Shown here piece after piece: positions 35,906-45,167 of a DNA stretch of 64,000 nt. Positions within the stretch are counted from its first letter, which is position 1. Each line of letters starts with the position of its first letter. A model generated the notes under the pieces. The model was given only the letters and a program-made list of their open reading frames with translations. It made no database searches and had not been told where the DNA came from. Source of the stretch: Erythrobacter sp. (lineage in GTDB: Bacteria; Pseudomonadota; Alphaproteobacteria; Sphingomonadales; Sphingomonadaceae); contig JAACTB010000015.1 in the NCBI GenBank assembly GCA_009993605.1, positions 62,001-126,000 on the forward strand. The letters are read 5' to 3'. A program made the translations under genes and the position numbers.

Positions 35906-36669
35906 CGCCGCGCGCGGAAGAATTCCTGACGCCAGCCATAGCGCGCTGCGACGGGCTCGCCCTGGGCGTTTCGCGCGGGATTGAAGCGGATTCTTTCGAC
36001 CACGAGCGGGCAGACCAGCGCATTGGTCTGCGCGTCCGGGCCCGGTTGCGCGACGCTGCAATCATAGGCGCGCCCATCGGGGCCGACCGTGAACAGCACG
36101 GTCACCGAGGTCCCCGCCCGCACGTCGCGCCCGCCCGGGGGAGGCGGAAAATCCCTCACCGCATCGATCGAGCCTGACCGTACGCTCGGCCGGGTGACGG
36201 CGCCACCACCATCGCCGCCGCTGCCCTGCCCGCTCCCCGAACGGCCGCTTCCCGTGCCGTCTCCGCTCCCTGCCGCGCCGGTGCCGTCTCCTTCTGCGGT
36301 CGCGCCGGACCGGGTTTCGGTCCCGGTCGAGGAGGCGCGCGGCGCGGGAGGATCGCGGCGAAGGGGTTGCGGCGGAGAGGGCGCCGTGACCGGCTGAGGA
36401 ACCGCCTCCCTCCCCGGATCGCCTTGCGCGCCTTCGGCGGCCGGTTCTTCCTCGGCTTCCTCCAACGGAGGCGGCGGAGGCGGGTCGGGTGGCGTCGTCA
36501 CGGTCACCGTGAACGCCGAGACGACCGACCGCTCCACCGACTGCACCGCGCCGGGCGCCAACGCCCGGATCAAGCCGTAGAACAGGGCGACATGGATGAC
36601 GGCTACACCCGCGATGACCCATGGGTTGGGCTTGCGCCGACGGGCGCTGAAGGGGGCGGTATCCGTCAC
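35902..36669 (-). CDS. tonB: TonB-family energy transducer
   Basis: 255 aa. One N-terminal transmembrane helix (WVIAGVAVIHVALFYGLIRAL), then a Pro/Glu/Gly-rich periplasmic spacer (PPDPPPPPPLEEAEEEP, Gly/Ser repeats). The C-terminal TonB domain contains VRDFPPPPGGRDVRAGTSVTVLFTVGPDGR. It couples the proton-motive force via ExbBD to TonB-dependent receptors. It lies 117 bp downstream of a large receptor gene in the same direction. Confidence 0.88.
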   Translation of the reverse strand: MTDTAPFSARRRKPNPWVIAGVAVIHVALFYGLIRALAPGAVQSVERSVVSAFTVTVTTPPDPPPPPPLEEAEEEPAAEGAQGDPGREAVPQPVTAPSPPQPLRRDPPAPRASSTGTETRSGATAEGDGTGAAGSGDGTGSGRSGSGQGSGGDGGGAVTRPSVRSGSIDAVRDFPPPPGGRDVRAGTSVTVLFTVGPDGRAYDCSVAQPGPDAQTNALVCPLVVERIRFNPARNAQGEPVAARYGWRQEFFRARR

Positions 36670-36720
36670 GCTAATTCGAACGCGCCGCGCGCTGACGATG
36701 TTCCTTCAGCGCAACGCAAA

Positions 36721-36751
36721 CGGCGGCCCTCCTTAGCAAGGAGAGCCGCCG
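36721..36751 (-). terminator. Hairpin between the TonB-dependent receptor and tonB
   Basis: CGGCGGC(36721-36727)/GCCGCCG(36745-36751), an inner 6-bp stem CTCCTT/AAGGAG and a 3-base loop give a long hairpin with one mismatch. It is followed on the minus strand by TTTGCG. A likely terminator that may limit readthrough from the receptor gene into tonB. Confidence 0.55.
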
Positions 36752-36786
36752 CTCGTGTCACGCCAAAGGCGCAATAGGTTCGTCGC

Positions 36787-39700
36787 TTAGAACTCGTAGC
36801 TGATGCCGAGCTGGATCTTCCACAGCGAGGACGAGACCCCGATGAACTCGTCACGCAGGCCGACCGTATTGCTGGCCGCGTCGTAGAAGCCACCACCGGG
36901 CGAGTAGACGTAGCGACCCTGCGAGTCGATGTTCCCGCGAACCAGAGCTTCCGAATAGCTGTAGGAGCGACGAACGTTCGCACCGCTGTCGAGCAGATTG
37001 AGGAAGTTGTCGAAATCGACGGTCAGGCGCAGGCTGTCATTACGAAGGCCGAACACGCTCATCGGACCGGGGATTTCCTGACCGAAACGCAGATCGAGGT
37101 CGTAGAACCAATCGTTCCGGCAGCTGTTACGCTCGACCGTCTGGCCGCGGAAATCGTTCAGGCAGTCATTCGCCGAAACGAACTGGTCGACCGCATTAGC
37201 GAAGTTCGCGTTCGAGAACACGACATTCGGATCGTTCGGGCCGGTCGGGACATAGAGCAGCGAGTTGAAATTGCCGCTGGCGCTGTCGTTGAACACCGCG
37301 CTCGACGCGTTTTGGAACACGATCGAGTACGGACGGCCCGAGCTGGCGCGGAAGACGAAGCCGAAGCTGGTGTCGTAATCGCCGAAGAACGCTTCACGGA
37401 AATTGAGCGCCGCCGTGATGTTATGACGGTTCTCGAATTCGCCCGTAGCCACATCGACCCGCTGACGGTCGGCAGCGGCCACGATGTCGAAGCTCGACGT
37501 CGCGGTGGAGCTGTTCGAATAGCGGTTGTTCTCCGCATCGGTGTAGGCATAGCCGATGTTGAAGTTGACGCCGCCGCCATCGGTGAACAGGCCGCGGTTC
37601 CAGCGCTTGCTCAGCACGACCGACGCGATCTTGCTTTCGAAATCCTCGCCATTGGTCAGCTGGATTTCATCGTCGCGGCTGGTGTTGAAGCAGGCGGCCG
37701 TGACGTTGGCGTATTGCGGCGGACGGCCACCCTGATTGAGGAGAGTGGCGTTACATCCGTTCACAGTCGGATCGATAGCACGGTAGATCGGACGACCATC
37801 GACGGTGAAGCCGTTCACGCCGAGACGCGTGTCGACGACCTGCGACAGATCGACGAAATCGACCGGGTTCTGGAACCGGCTGTAGATGAAGTCCAGATTC
37901 AGGCGCCAATCGGCGAAGAAACCGCTCTGGGTGCCGAACTCGGTCGAGAGACCCAGATTGGCGCGCCATACGGTCGGCTGCTTGAAGTTCGGATCGGTCG
38001 ACTGCGTATCGGCGAGGCCACGGGCGGACTGGGCCGCCGCATTGCTGACGACGCAGCCGGGAACGCCGGTGAAGGTGTTGCCATTGGTCACGTCGGCGCG
38101 GGTGCCGACGAAACAGCCGTCCCGTCCGGTCTGGCCGAAGCCGACCGCGAAGCCGTTGTTCGAGAACGCGTTCGAGAAATACACCGCCGGATCGCCGCCG
38201 GTGAACCGACCGACGCCGCCCTTGATCTGCGTGTTGCGGATGAACCCGTCATTATAGACGTCATAGGTCAGGCCGAGGCGCGGAAGAACGACCGGGTCGA
38301 TCTTCCCGAAGCCGTTGGCGTTCGTGAACCCGTACCGGTTGAAGAAGGCCGGGTTGGCATCCGGGGCATCGCCCGACAGCCATTCGACGCGCACGCCGGC
38401 AACGATGCCGAGCTGTTCGGTCGCCTGCCATTCGTCCTGGGCATACATGGTCCAGGTGCGACGCTTCCAGTTCGCGGCGGCGTCGTTGATGTCGCCGCTC
38501 GCGGTGAAGTTGCCATAGGCACCAGCCGCCTGACCCGCATTGATGGCATCGCCATCCGGGAAGGTGTTGGTGCCGCCCGACAGGATGCCGTTTGCGAAAT
38601 CGTCGAGATTGTTGAAGGTCAGCGTGCCGGTCGAGTTCTGTGCGAACAGGTTGAACACGTCGAGTTCGTTGAATTCGCCGCCGATCGTGATCGTGTGCGC
38701 ATCGGCGTTGATGCGGGCGAGCGCCTTCAGCTGGGTAACGGTGGTCTTGAGATCGTTCGAGGTGCGCGAGAAGCCCGGGCCTGCCACGATCGAACCGTTA
38801 TTCCCGTTATTGTTCACGCCGACCACGAAACGCGGCATCGGCATGTCGCTCTGCGCCTCGCCGCCACCCACGGGGCCTTGGACGTCCTGCACTTCGGCGC
38901 GGCTGGCGCGAATTTCCGTGGTGAAGGTGTCCGACCAGTCGGAATAGAGGCGCAGCGAGTAATAATCGCTCGTCGTACCTTCTTCCTCGAAGCTGTTGAG
39001 GCCGGTGAAGATGCGGTTGTTGAGCGAGAAATCGTCTTCCTCGACGTTGATTTCCTCAAGCCGCTGGTAGGTGGCTTCGAGACGCTGGTTTTCGGTGATG
39101 TAGGCGTCGATGCGGCCGAAATAGCGCTTGCTGTTCTCGGCGAGCGAAGTCGCCTGACCGCCGCTGTCGAACCCATAGACGCTGCTCAGGATGTTCGAGA
39201 AACGGTCGAACTGAGCCTGGGTCACGAAGTCGACTTCGTTGGCGTAGCCCTGGCCGGGAAGGCCGGTCAGCTGGCTGTCGCCGAGATCGGTTTCTTCGTA
39301 GCCGAGGAAGAAGAACAGGCGATCGGGAACGATCGGACCGCCGAGCGTGGCGCCCCAGCGCTTTTCTTCGTACGGCGCACCGGCGAAATTGGTGCCTTCG
39401 ATGCTGTCGCCCTGGAGGCTGTCATCGGCATAGGTGAAGAACGCCGAGCCATGGAAGTCGTTCTGGCCCGACTTGGTGACGACGTTGATCGCGCAGCCGG
39501 TGAACTGGCCGTACTGCACGTCGAAGGGCGCGAACTCCACCGAGGTTTCGCGGATCGCGTCATAGGGAAGCGGCAGAGAGTTGCGGCTGGCGAAGGGCGT
39601 GCCGTTGAGGCCGAACAGGTCGGACTGGGCGATACCGTCGACGGTGAAGGCGTTGGTGCGGTCGTTGCCGCCGAGGCAGGACACGCGATCGACTTCATTC

Positions 39701-40227
39701 GAACGGTCGAGGCTGACGCGCGGGTCGATGCGGATGATGTCGCGGATGTCGCGGCTGATCGACGGGAAGGCCTCGAGCGTTTCTTCACCGAAGGACTGGC
39801 CCGGGCCGATGGCGCGCTGGCTGAGCTGCACGCGCGCGCCGGTGACGACGATCACGTTTTCCGCATCCGCGGTGGCGGCGCTGGACAGCGAGAAGGTCAG
39901 CTGGGCGTTGCCCTGAAGGTTGATGAAGACATCTTCGACCGACTGGCCTTCATAGCCAGGTGCAGTCGCCGTGACGGTGTAGGGGCCGCCGGTGACGAGG
40001 CTGTCGACACGGAACGAGCCGTCATCGCCCGCGGTGAGCGTGCGGCTGGTGCCGGTGCGGGTGTCGGTGACGACGACCTGCGCACCCGAGAGGGCCGTGC
40101 CGGCCTCGTCGGTCACGAAGCCCTGCACACCGGACGTGATCTGCTGCGCGGCGGCGGGGGTGGCGACCAGGGCGGCGCCGGCGGTGAGGCTGACAACGGA
40201 TGCGGCCAGCAGGTATTTCATCTTCAT
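36787..40227 (-). CDS. TonB-dependent receptor with carboxypeptidase-regulatory-like N-terminal domain
   Basis: 1146 aa. The signal peptide (YLLAASVVSLTAGAALVATPAAAQ) precedes a beta-sandwich regulatory domain (~30-110; GFVTDEAGTALSGAQVVVTD). The plug follows (~125-270; TVDGIAQSDLFGLNGTPF, GCAINVVTKSGQNDFHGSAFF) and then a 22-strand-type barrel ending in Phe (LGISYEF), as outer-membrane proteins do. This Oar/OmpA-like receptor type imports large or peptide substrates. ATG 40227 has GAGGGG upstream; the second Met at 40221 is possible. The 274 bp upstream (40228-40501) hold the promoter and nothing else I could find. Confidence 0.9.
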   Translation of the reverse strand: MKMKYLLAASVVSLTAGAALVATPAAAQQITSGVQGFVTDEAGTALSGAQVVVTDTRTGTSRTLTAGDDGSFRVDSLVTGGPYTVTATAPGYEGQSVEDVFINLQGNAQLTFSLSSAATADAENVIVVTGARVQLSQRAIGPGQSFGEETLEAFPSISRDIRDIIRIDPRVSLDRSNEVDRVSCLGGNDRTNAFTVDGIAQSDLFGLNGTPFASRNSLPLPYDAIRETSVEFAPFDVQYGQFTGCAINVVTKSGQNDFHGSAFFTYADDSLQGDSIEGTNFAGAPYEEKRWGATLGGPIVPDRLFFFLGYEETDLGDSQLTGLPGQGYANEVDFVTQAQFDRFSNILSSVYGFDSGGQATSLAENSKRYFGRIDAYITENQRLEATYQRLEEINVEEDDFSLNNRIFTGLNSFEEEGTTSDYYSLRLYSDWSDTFTTEIRASRAEVQDVQGPVGGGEAQSDMPMPRFVVGVNNNGNNGSIVAGPGFSRTSNDLKTTVTQLKALARINADAHTITIGGEFNELDVFNLFAQNSTGTLTFNNLDDFANGILSGGTNTFPDGDAINAGQAAGAYGNFTASGDINDAAANWKRRTWTMYAQDEWQATEQLGIVAGVRVEWLSGDAPDANPAFFNRYGFTNANGFGKIDPVVLPRLGLTYDVYNDGFIRNTQIKGGVGRFTGGDPAVYFSNAFSNNGFAVGFGQTGRDGCFVGTRADVTNGNTFTGVPGCVVSNAAAQSARGLADTQSTDPNFKQPTVWRANLGLSTEFGTQSGFFADWRLNLDFIYSRFQNPVDFVDLSQVVDTRLGVNGFTVDGRPIYRAIDPTVNGCNATLLNQGGRPPQYANVTAACFNTSRDDEIQLTNGEDFESKIASVVLSKRWNRGLFTDGGGVNFNIGYAYTDAENNRYSNSSTATSSFDIVAAADRQRVDVATGEFENRHNITAALNFREAFFGDYDTSFGFVFRASSGRPYSIVFQNASSAVFNDSASGNFNSLLYVPTGPNDPNVVFSNANFANAVDQFVSANDCLNDFRGQTVERNSCRNDWFYDLDLRFGQEIPGPMSVFGLRNDSLRLTVDFDNFLNLLDSGANVRRSYSYSEALVRGNIDSQGRYVYSPGGGFYDAASNTVGLRDEFIGVSSSLWKIQLGISYEF

Positions 40228-40501
40228 GTGAGAAAGCCCCTCAGCTTGAAAGCGAAGAAAATTCGGATCGGAAACGGGTCGAACGCGTTGTTGCGAATCC
40301 CCCAATGATCGGGGTTCGTGACGTCCAAGCTATCGTTTTATGACACGCTGATTACAAGATCGGGCGCGCCGTGACCGCATTGCAGCATTGCCGCCAAGTG
40401 CATGAAAACGCTTACTTATTATGTGTGCCAAAATCGCAACAGAATAAGATTTTTAACGCGCGGGGCGCAAATGCCCCTCGAACATGCTGCGATGCAGCAA
40501 A
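40228..40501 (-). promoter_or_regulatory. Long AT-rich leader/promoter region of the TonB-dependent receptor
   Basis: 274 bp without a gene. It is AT-rich at 40400-40460 (on the minus strand GATTTTGGCACACATAATAA) compared with the GC-rich surroundings. A promoter for the receptor is expected here. I could not assign firm -35/-10 boxes or a regulator site. Confidence 0.35.
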
Positions 40502-41431
40502 TCAGGCCAGATTGATCTCGCGCAGGCGCTGCATCAGGAAGTCGTGGCTCGAAATCGGTTCGGGAGCCGATTCCGCAGCGTTTTCGTCCACGCAGGACGG
40601 CAAGGTCTCGATCATGTAATCGGGCCGGAAATGCAGGAAGAAGGGCATCGAATAGCGCGCGCGATAGGCCGCCTCCCCGCTCGGATTGACGACGCGGTGG
40701 GTGGTCGAACGCAGGCGTCCGTTGGTCAGCCGGTCGAGCATGTCGCCGATATTGACGACCAAGGCGCCTTCGGGCGGTGCGACCGCCAGCCAGTCGCCCT
40801 CGGTTGTCAGCAGTTCGAGGCCTGCTTCCTCCGCGCCCAGAAGGAGCGTGATAGTGTTGATGTCGCCATGCGCGGCGGCCCGGATCGCGCCTTCCGCCTC
40901 CTTGCCTTCCAGCGGCGGGTAGCGCAGCAGGCGCATCACCGAATTGCCGTCCTCCACCGTCGCGGCGAAGAAGTCGCGTGGCAGGTCGAGGTGCAGCGCA
41001 ATCGCTTCGAGGATGCGCGCGCCTGCCGCTTCGAACGCGGCGTAGAGCTCGGAAAAGGTCTCGCGAAAGCCCTCGACCTCGTCTGGCCAGACATTCGGCG
41101 CCATGAATTCGGACAATGCGTGGCCTTCCGGCAATTCGCGTCCGACATGCCAGAATTCCTTGAGATCGTGGACCTCGGCATCCTTGGCCTTCTCCGTTCC
41201 GAACGGCGTATAGCCGCGCGCACCGCCGCCGCCTTCGATCTTGTACTGGCGCTTGGTCGCATCGGGCAGCGCGAAGAACTGCTTCGACAGGGCCTCCGCT
41301 CGCTCGATCAGGTCCTGCGGGATGCCGTGATCGCGCACCACGCCGAAGCCGTATTCGGCGAAGGAGCGGCCCAACTCGTCGGCGATTTCCTCGAGCGGGC
41401 GGGCAAGCGATACGGAAGCGATCTGGGACAT
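40502..41431 (-). CDS. Isopenicillin-N-synthase-like 2OG-Fe(II) oxygenase
   Basis: 309 aa. N-terminal DIOX_N region (GFGVVRDHGIPQDLIERA, GARGYTPFGTEKAKD) and a C-terminal jelly roll with the iron triad His188-x-Asp190 (AAHGDINTITLLLG) and His245 (STTHRVVNP). The 2-oxoglutarate-binding Arg259-x-Ser261 is present. Members oxidise small molecules; the substrate is not evident. It is 10 bp downstream of the nucleoside transporter gene and may be co-transcribed with it, which may hint at a nucleoside-related substrate. Confidence 0.85.
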   Translation of the reverse strand: MSQIASVSLARPLEEIADELGRSFAEYGFGVVRDHGIPQDLIERAEALSKQFFALPDATKRQYKIEGGGGARGYTPFGTEKAKDAEVHDLKEFWHVGRELPEGHALSEFMAPNVWPDEVEGFRETFSELYAAFEAAGARILEAIALHLDLPRDFFAATVEDGNSVMRLLRYPPLEGKEAEGAIRAAAHGDINTITLLLGAEEAGLELLTTEGDWLAVAPPEGALVVNIGDMLDRLTNGRLRSTTHRVVNPSGEAAYRARYSMPFFLHFRPDYMIETLPSCVDENAAESAPEPISSHDFLMQRLREINLA

Positions 41432-41441
41432 GGTGGCGTCT

Positions 41442-42764
41442 CTAGTAGGGGAGGAACAGGCCGGCGAGCGCGGCGCTCATGAGATTGGCGAGCGACCCGG
41501 CGGCGAGCGCGCGCAGGCCGAGGCGAGCGATGACCGGGCGCTGGTTGGGCGCAAGCCCGCCGGTCACCGCCATCTGGATCGCGATCGAGCTGAAATTGGC
41601 GAACCCGCACAGCGCGAAGGTGACGATGGCGCGGCTGCGTTCGGTCAGCGTGCCCGCATTGATCGCGCCCAGCTCAATGAAGGCGACGAATTCGTTGAGG
41701 ACGATCTTGGTCCCGAACAATCCGCCCGCGACCTGCGCCTGGCTCCATTCGGGGATGCCGATCAGGAACATGACCGGGGCGAACACCCAGCCGAGCACCA
41801 TCTGGAACGAGAGCGCTTCGTAGCCGAACCAGCCGCCGACCACACCGAGCAACCCGTTGGCGAGCGCCACGAGCGCCACGAAGGCGAGCACCATCGCACC
41901 GACAGCCACCGCCAGCTTGACGCCGGTCTGGGCGCCTTGCGCGGCGGCCTCGATCACATTGGCGGGGCGATGCCCCTCCTCGAAGGTTTCGGCGACCTCG
42001 ACCTCGTGCGCCTTGTCGCCCTCGGTGATGGCGGCAGGCCCGTCGCCGCTGATGCGCGTGGCGGGGAGGACCAGCTCGCCTTCGGCTTCGGGCGACGGGT
42101 CGCCATCGTCGGGCATGATGATCTTCGCCATCAGGATGCCGCCGGGTGCCGACATGAAGGCGGCGGCGAGCAGGAAGGGGAGGTATTCCGGGCCTAACAA
42201 TCCCGCATAGGCAGCCAGGATCGTGCCCGCGACGCCCGCCATCCCCACCGTCATCAGCGTGAACAACCGGCTGGGCGCCAGCGCGGCGAGATAGGGGCGG
42301 ACCACTAGCGGGCTTTCCGACTGGCCGACGAAGATGTTCGCCGCCGCGCCCAGCGATTCGACCTTGGAGATACCCGTCACCCAGCCGATCGCCCCGCCCA
42401 CCCAGCGCACGACCCGCTGCATGATGCCGAGGTGATAGAGGATGGAAACCAGCGCCGCGAAGAAGATGATCACCGGCAGCGCGGCCAACGCAAAAGTATT
42501 CGACAGCGGATTGTTCTCCGCCGCGCCGAACAGAAAGGCGGTACCCTGATCCGCGTAGGACAGCAGCGCGGCCACCCCGTCCGACATGCCGCGGATCACC
42601 GCGCGCCCGCCGCTCGTCGCCAGCACGAGGAACGCCATCAGCGCCTGCAAGGCGAAGGCGGCGGCCACCACCCGCAGCTTGATGCGGCGCTTGCCGGTCG
42701 AAAGCAGAAACGCGATGGCGAGGATCGCGACGATACCGAGCAGGCTGTAGATGATGGGCGGCAT
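41442..42764 (-). CDS. Concentrative nucleoside transporter (CNT/NupC family)
   Basis: 440 aa, polytopic. It has CNT signatures: [50 protein letters not shown], and [16 protein letters not shown] followed by [21 protein letters not shown]. It takes up nucleosides with Na+ or H+. It is followed closely by the 2OG oxygenase gene and diverges from the VUT transporter gene with a 140-bp spacer. Confidence 0.93.
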   Translation of the reverse strand: MPPIIYSLLGIVAILAIAFLLSTGKRRIKLRVVAAAFALQALMAFLVLATSGGRAVIRGMSDGVAALLSYADQGTAFLFGAAENNPLSNTFALAALPVIIFFAALVSILYHLGIMQRVVRWVGGAIGWVTGISKVESLGAAANIFVGQSESPLVVRPYLAALAPSRLFTLMTVGMAGVAGTILAAYAGLLGPEYLPFLLAAAFMSAPGGILMAKIIMPDDGDPSPEAEGELVLPATRISGDGPAAITEGDKAHEVEVAETFEEGHRPANVIEAAAQGAQTGVKLAVAVGAMVLAFVALVALANGLLGVVGGWFGYEALSFQMVLGWVFAPVMFLIGIPEWSQAQVAGGLFGTKIVLNEFVAFIELGAINAGTLTERSRAIVTFALCGFANFSSIAIQMAVTGGLAPNQRPVIARLGLRALAAGSLANLMSAALAGLFLPY

Positions 42765-42904
42765 GCAGGCCTTTCGCGCGAATACGGGATTCGGGTAATT
42801 GCGGACGAAACCGACCGCTCTCTTGCGCGCGGCGCCGCGTTAGTCAATTTCGCGGCCAGAGAAGCACACATAAACGTAAGCCACGAACCGGAGTCCGCCC
42901 TGCC

Positions 42905-43591
42905 ATGAGCGAGCCGCACAACACCGCCCGCGCCAATGCCGCAATCATGCCCTTGGGCCTGTTCGTCTATACCCTGCTCTATGGCGGGATGACGGTGCTG
43001 GCGGGCGTGTTGGCGTTCAAGCAGGTAAGGCTGTGGCCGACCGACCTTGCGGTCGAGGCGGGCATCTTCGCCTTTCTATTGCTGGTCGCGATATCGAGCA
43101 CGATCGCCCAGCTTTACGGCGAGAAACTCGCCAAGCGATTGGTCTGGTTCGGCTTTCTTCCCTTGGCGATATCGGCGGGACTGATCCTGCTGGTGCTGCA
43201 ATTGCCCGCTGCACCCGACATGGTTCAGTATCGGGGCGAGGACCTCGCCGCGTTCGAACGCGTGCTGGCACAGACCCCGCGCATCATGGCGGCGGGCCCG
43301 GCGGCCTATATCGTGTCGCTGCTGCTCAATGTCTGGATCTTCTCGCGCCTCAGAGGCGAAGGCGAAGGCGGAACCATTGCGCTGATGATCCGGGGCGCGA
43401 TCGCGTCTGCGCTCAGCCAGGCGATCGATTCGGTGATCTTCGTCACGCTCGCCTTCTATGGCCAGTTCGACATCACGCCGCTTCTGATCGGACAGGTGAT
43501 CGCGAAGGTCACGCTGAGCGTGGTGCTGGTGCCTTTCCTGATTACCGGCGGCGTGGCGCTGGCGCGGTGGCTGGATACGCGCAACGCCTGA
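42905..43591 (+). CDS. Queuosine-precursor-type (VUT/YhhQ-like) transporter
   Basis: 228 aa with about six hydrophobic helices. The family-like segment LLVAISSTIAQLYGEKLAKR is present, as is SALSQAIDSVIFVTLAFYGQ, where the Q-x-x-D-S motif is typical of VUT proteins. These import queuine/preQ1-type bases. No recognisable preQ1 riboswitch fold was seen upstream. The family call is likely; the substrate is inferred. Confidence 0.75.
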   Translation: MSEPHNTARANAAIMPLGLFVYTLLYGGMTVLAGVLAFKQVRLWPTDLAVEAGIFAFLLLVAISSTIAQLYGEKLAKRLVWFGFLPLAISAGLILLVLQLPAAPDMVQYRGEDLAAFERVLAQTPRIMAAGPAAYIVSLLLNVWIFSRLRGEGEGGTIALMIRGAIASALSQAIDSVIFVTLAFYGQFDITPLLIGQVIAKVTLSVVLVPFLITGGVALARWLDTRNA

Positions 43592-43603
43592 CGCGAACGC
43601 AGA

Positions 43604-44119
43604 TCAGGATTGGCGGACGTTCTCGATCAGGCGCTCGTCGAGACTGTCGCCGTGAAGGACGGACACGTCTCCGGTGGTCTCCAAGACGACGGCCTTGACC
43701 TTGCTTAGGTCGAGCGCGTTCGCTTCGCGCAGCTTGGCGATCACGTTGCTTTTCGCGACCCGCGTTTCTTCCAGCGCGTCCTCGCAGAACTCGCCGTCCC
43801 GCATCAGGAAAACGGGCGCATTCTGCATCGCGGTCTCGACCGTGTCCGAGCTCTGTCGCAATTGCGCGGTGCTCCACTGGACGAAGAACAGGGCGGCTTG
43901 CGCGGCGAGGGACTGGCCGAACACTTCCCACGTGTCGGCACCGGCGGCTGTCGCCAGCAGCGAGCCCAATGCGATCGTCATGATGAAGTCGAAATTCGTC
44001 ATCTTGGACAGCGAGCGCAGCCCGTTCAGACGGATGAGGGCCACCACCCAGAAAATGCCCATCGCGGCGAGGGCGAAGCCGCGAACGATCAGATCGAGAA
44101 GCGTGTTTTCGAAGAACAT
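43604..44119 (-). CDS. DUF421 (YetF-like) membrane protein
   Basis: 171 aa. Three hydrophobic helices near the N-terminus (FALAAMGIFWVVALIRL; DFIMTIALGSLLATAA; SLAAQAALFFVQW) precede a small soluble domain (VETAMQNAPVFLMRDGEFCEDALEETRVAKSNVIAKLREA). This arrangement matches DUF421/YetF. The function is unknown; envelope-stress roles have been suggested for relatives. Confidence 0.82.
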   Translation of the reverse strand: MFFENTLLDLIVRGFALAAMGIFWVVALIRLNGLRSLSKMTNFDFIMTIALGSLLATAAGADTWEVFGQSLAAQAALFFVQWSTAQLRQSSDTVETAMQNAPVFLMRDGEFCEDALEETRVAKSNVIAKLREANALDLSKVKAVVLETTGDVSVLHGDSLDERLIENVRQS

Positions 44120-44174
44120 GCCCGCTCAACGTGCGGGGCCGGGTAATGTCCCCGAATAATCATTTGTAGCTGGA

Positions 44175-45167
44175 TCAGGCCGAACAGCTCGCTCCGCCCA
44201 GCACGCAGAAGCGGGCGCAATGCGGGTGGTTGAGCGAGACCTCGCGCGAGGCTTCTTTCAGATCGCCGCCCATGTCGAAGCCGGGATCGTAGGGAATCAG
44301 CGTGCAGGCCGCGACGCGCGGCGCGGCTTCGCCCTTGCGATGGACCACCATGCGGCTGGTCGCGCACATCACGTCGCTGGGCGATTTGTCGAGGATCGAC
44401 CAGCAGGCGGTGGTGATCTCGGCGATGTCCTTGCTCTCGTCCATCTCGGGAAACAGCACGAGGCGCATCGGGTCTTGTGCAGCGACGTTGATCCCCTCGC
44501 GATCGAACAGGGCGGCATAGTGCTGGCGCGCATCCGCCTCGCCCTCGCCCGGCAGCAGCCTTCCGGCGACGGCGAGCGAGAAGCCCTCGCGCGACAGCCA
44601 GCGCAGCCCGTCCATCGCGGCGTCCCAGCTGCGGGGGCCGCGCTCCGCCTCGTGCACGGTCTGCGTGTGATGATCGAGGCTGACCCGCAGCGTCAGCCGA
44701 TCGCCATGCTTTTCGCGCAGCGCGACGAGAGCCGCCTCGTGCCGCCGCATCGGCTTCATCGCATTGGTCAGAACCAGCGCTTCGAACCCGCGCCCGAGCG
44801 CATCGCCCAGCATGGCGAGCATGTCCGGGTTCATGAACGGCTCGCCCCCGGTGAAGCCGATCTCGCGCGTCTCCATCCCCTCGCTTTCGATCTCGTCGAG
44901 GAAGCGGGCGACATCCGTGGCGGCGATATAGACCAGCGCATCGTTGGTCGGGCTGCTTTCGATATAGCAGCTGGCGCAGGCGAGATTGCACAGGGTTCCG
45001 GTGTTGAACCACAGCGTTTCGAGCGCGGTGAGCGGAACATGCGCGCGCGGCTCGCCCTTGGCCGTCACCTCGGGGTCGGAGAACTTCTCGACCGGAAGCG
45101 CCGCCGCCTCGACCGCGAAGGGAGACGGGCAGGTCGGCGCGTTACGGGATTTGGGGCGGGTGCTCAT
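44175..45167 (-). CDS. Radical SAM enzyme of the arsenosugar-type cluster
   Basis: 330 aa. The 4Fe-4S/SAM motif is CNLACASC (Cys60, Cys64, Cys67), followed by GFTGGEPFMNPD and VLTNAMKPM. The C-terminus has further cysteines (CARFCVLGGASC). It overlaps the flavoprotein gene by 4 bp. The neighbours (ArsM-like and TIGR04282/TIGR04283-type transferases) suggest it inserts a 5'-deoxyadenosyl/ribosyl unit on methylated arsenic. It lacks the exact look of ArsS, so this is inference. Start ATG 45167 chosen. Confidence 0.72.
   Translation of the reverse strand: MSTRPKSRNAPTCPSPFAVEAAALPVEKFSDPEVTAKGEPRAHVPLTALETLWFNTGTLCNLACASCYIESSPTNDALVYIAATDVARFLDEIESEGMETREIGFTGGEPFMNPDMLAMLGDALGRGFEALVLTNAMKPMRRHEAALVALREKHGDRLTLRVSLDHHTQTVHEAERGPRSWDAAMDGLRWLSREGFSLAVAGRLLPGEGEADARQHYAALFDREGINVAAQDPMRLVLFPEMDESKDIAEITTACWSILDKSPSDVMCATSRMVVHRKGEAAPRVAACTLIPYDPGFDMGGDLKEASREVSLNHPHCARFCVLGGASCSA

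Noticed and set aside
33452..36061. 869-codon minus-strand open frame opposite bphP
   Set aside because: Shadow frame in GC-rich DNA; the opposite strand encodes a complete phytochrome with all motifs.
37312..40308. 998-codon plus-strand open frame opposite the TonB-dependent receptor
   Set aside because: It is rich in Arg/Val/Glu with no domain. It mirrors the receptor gene, whose signal peptide, plug and C-terminal Phe are clear.
42765..42904. preQ1 riboswitch upstream of the VUT transporter
   Set aside because: No matching stem-loop with an A-rich tail was found in the 140-bp leader.
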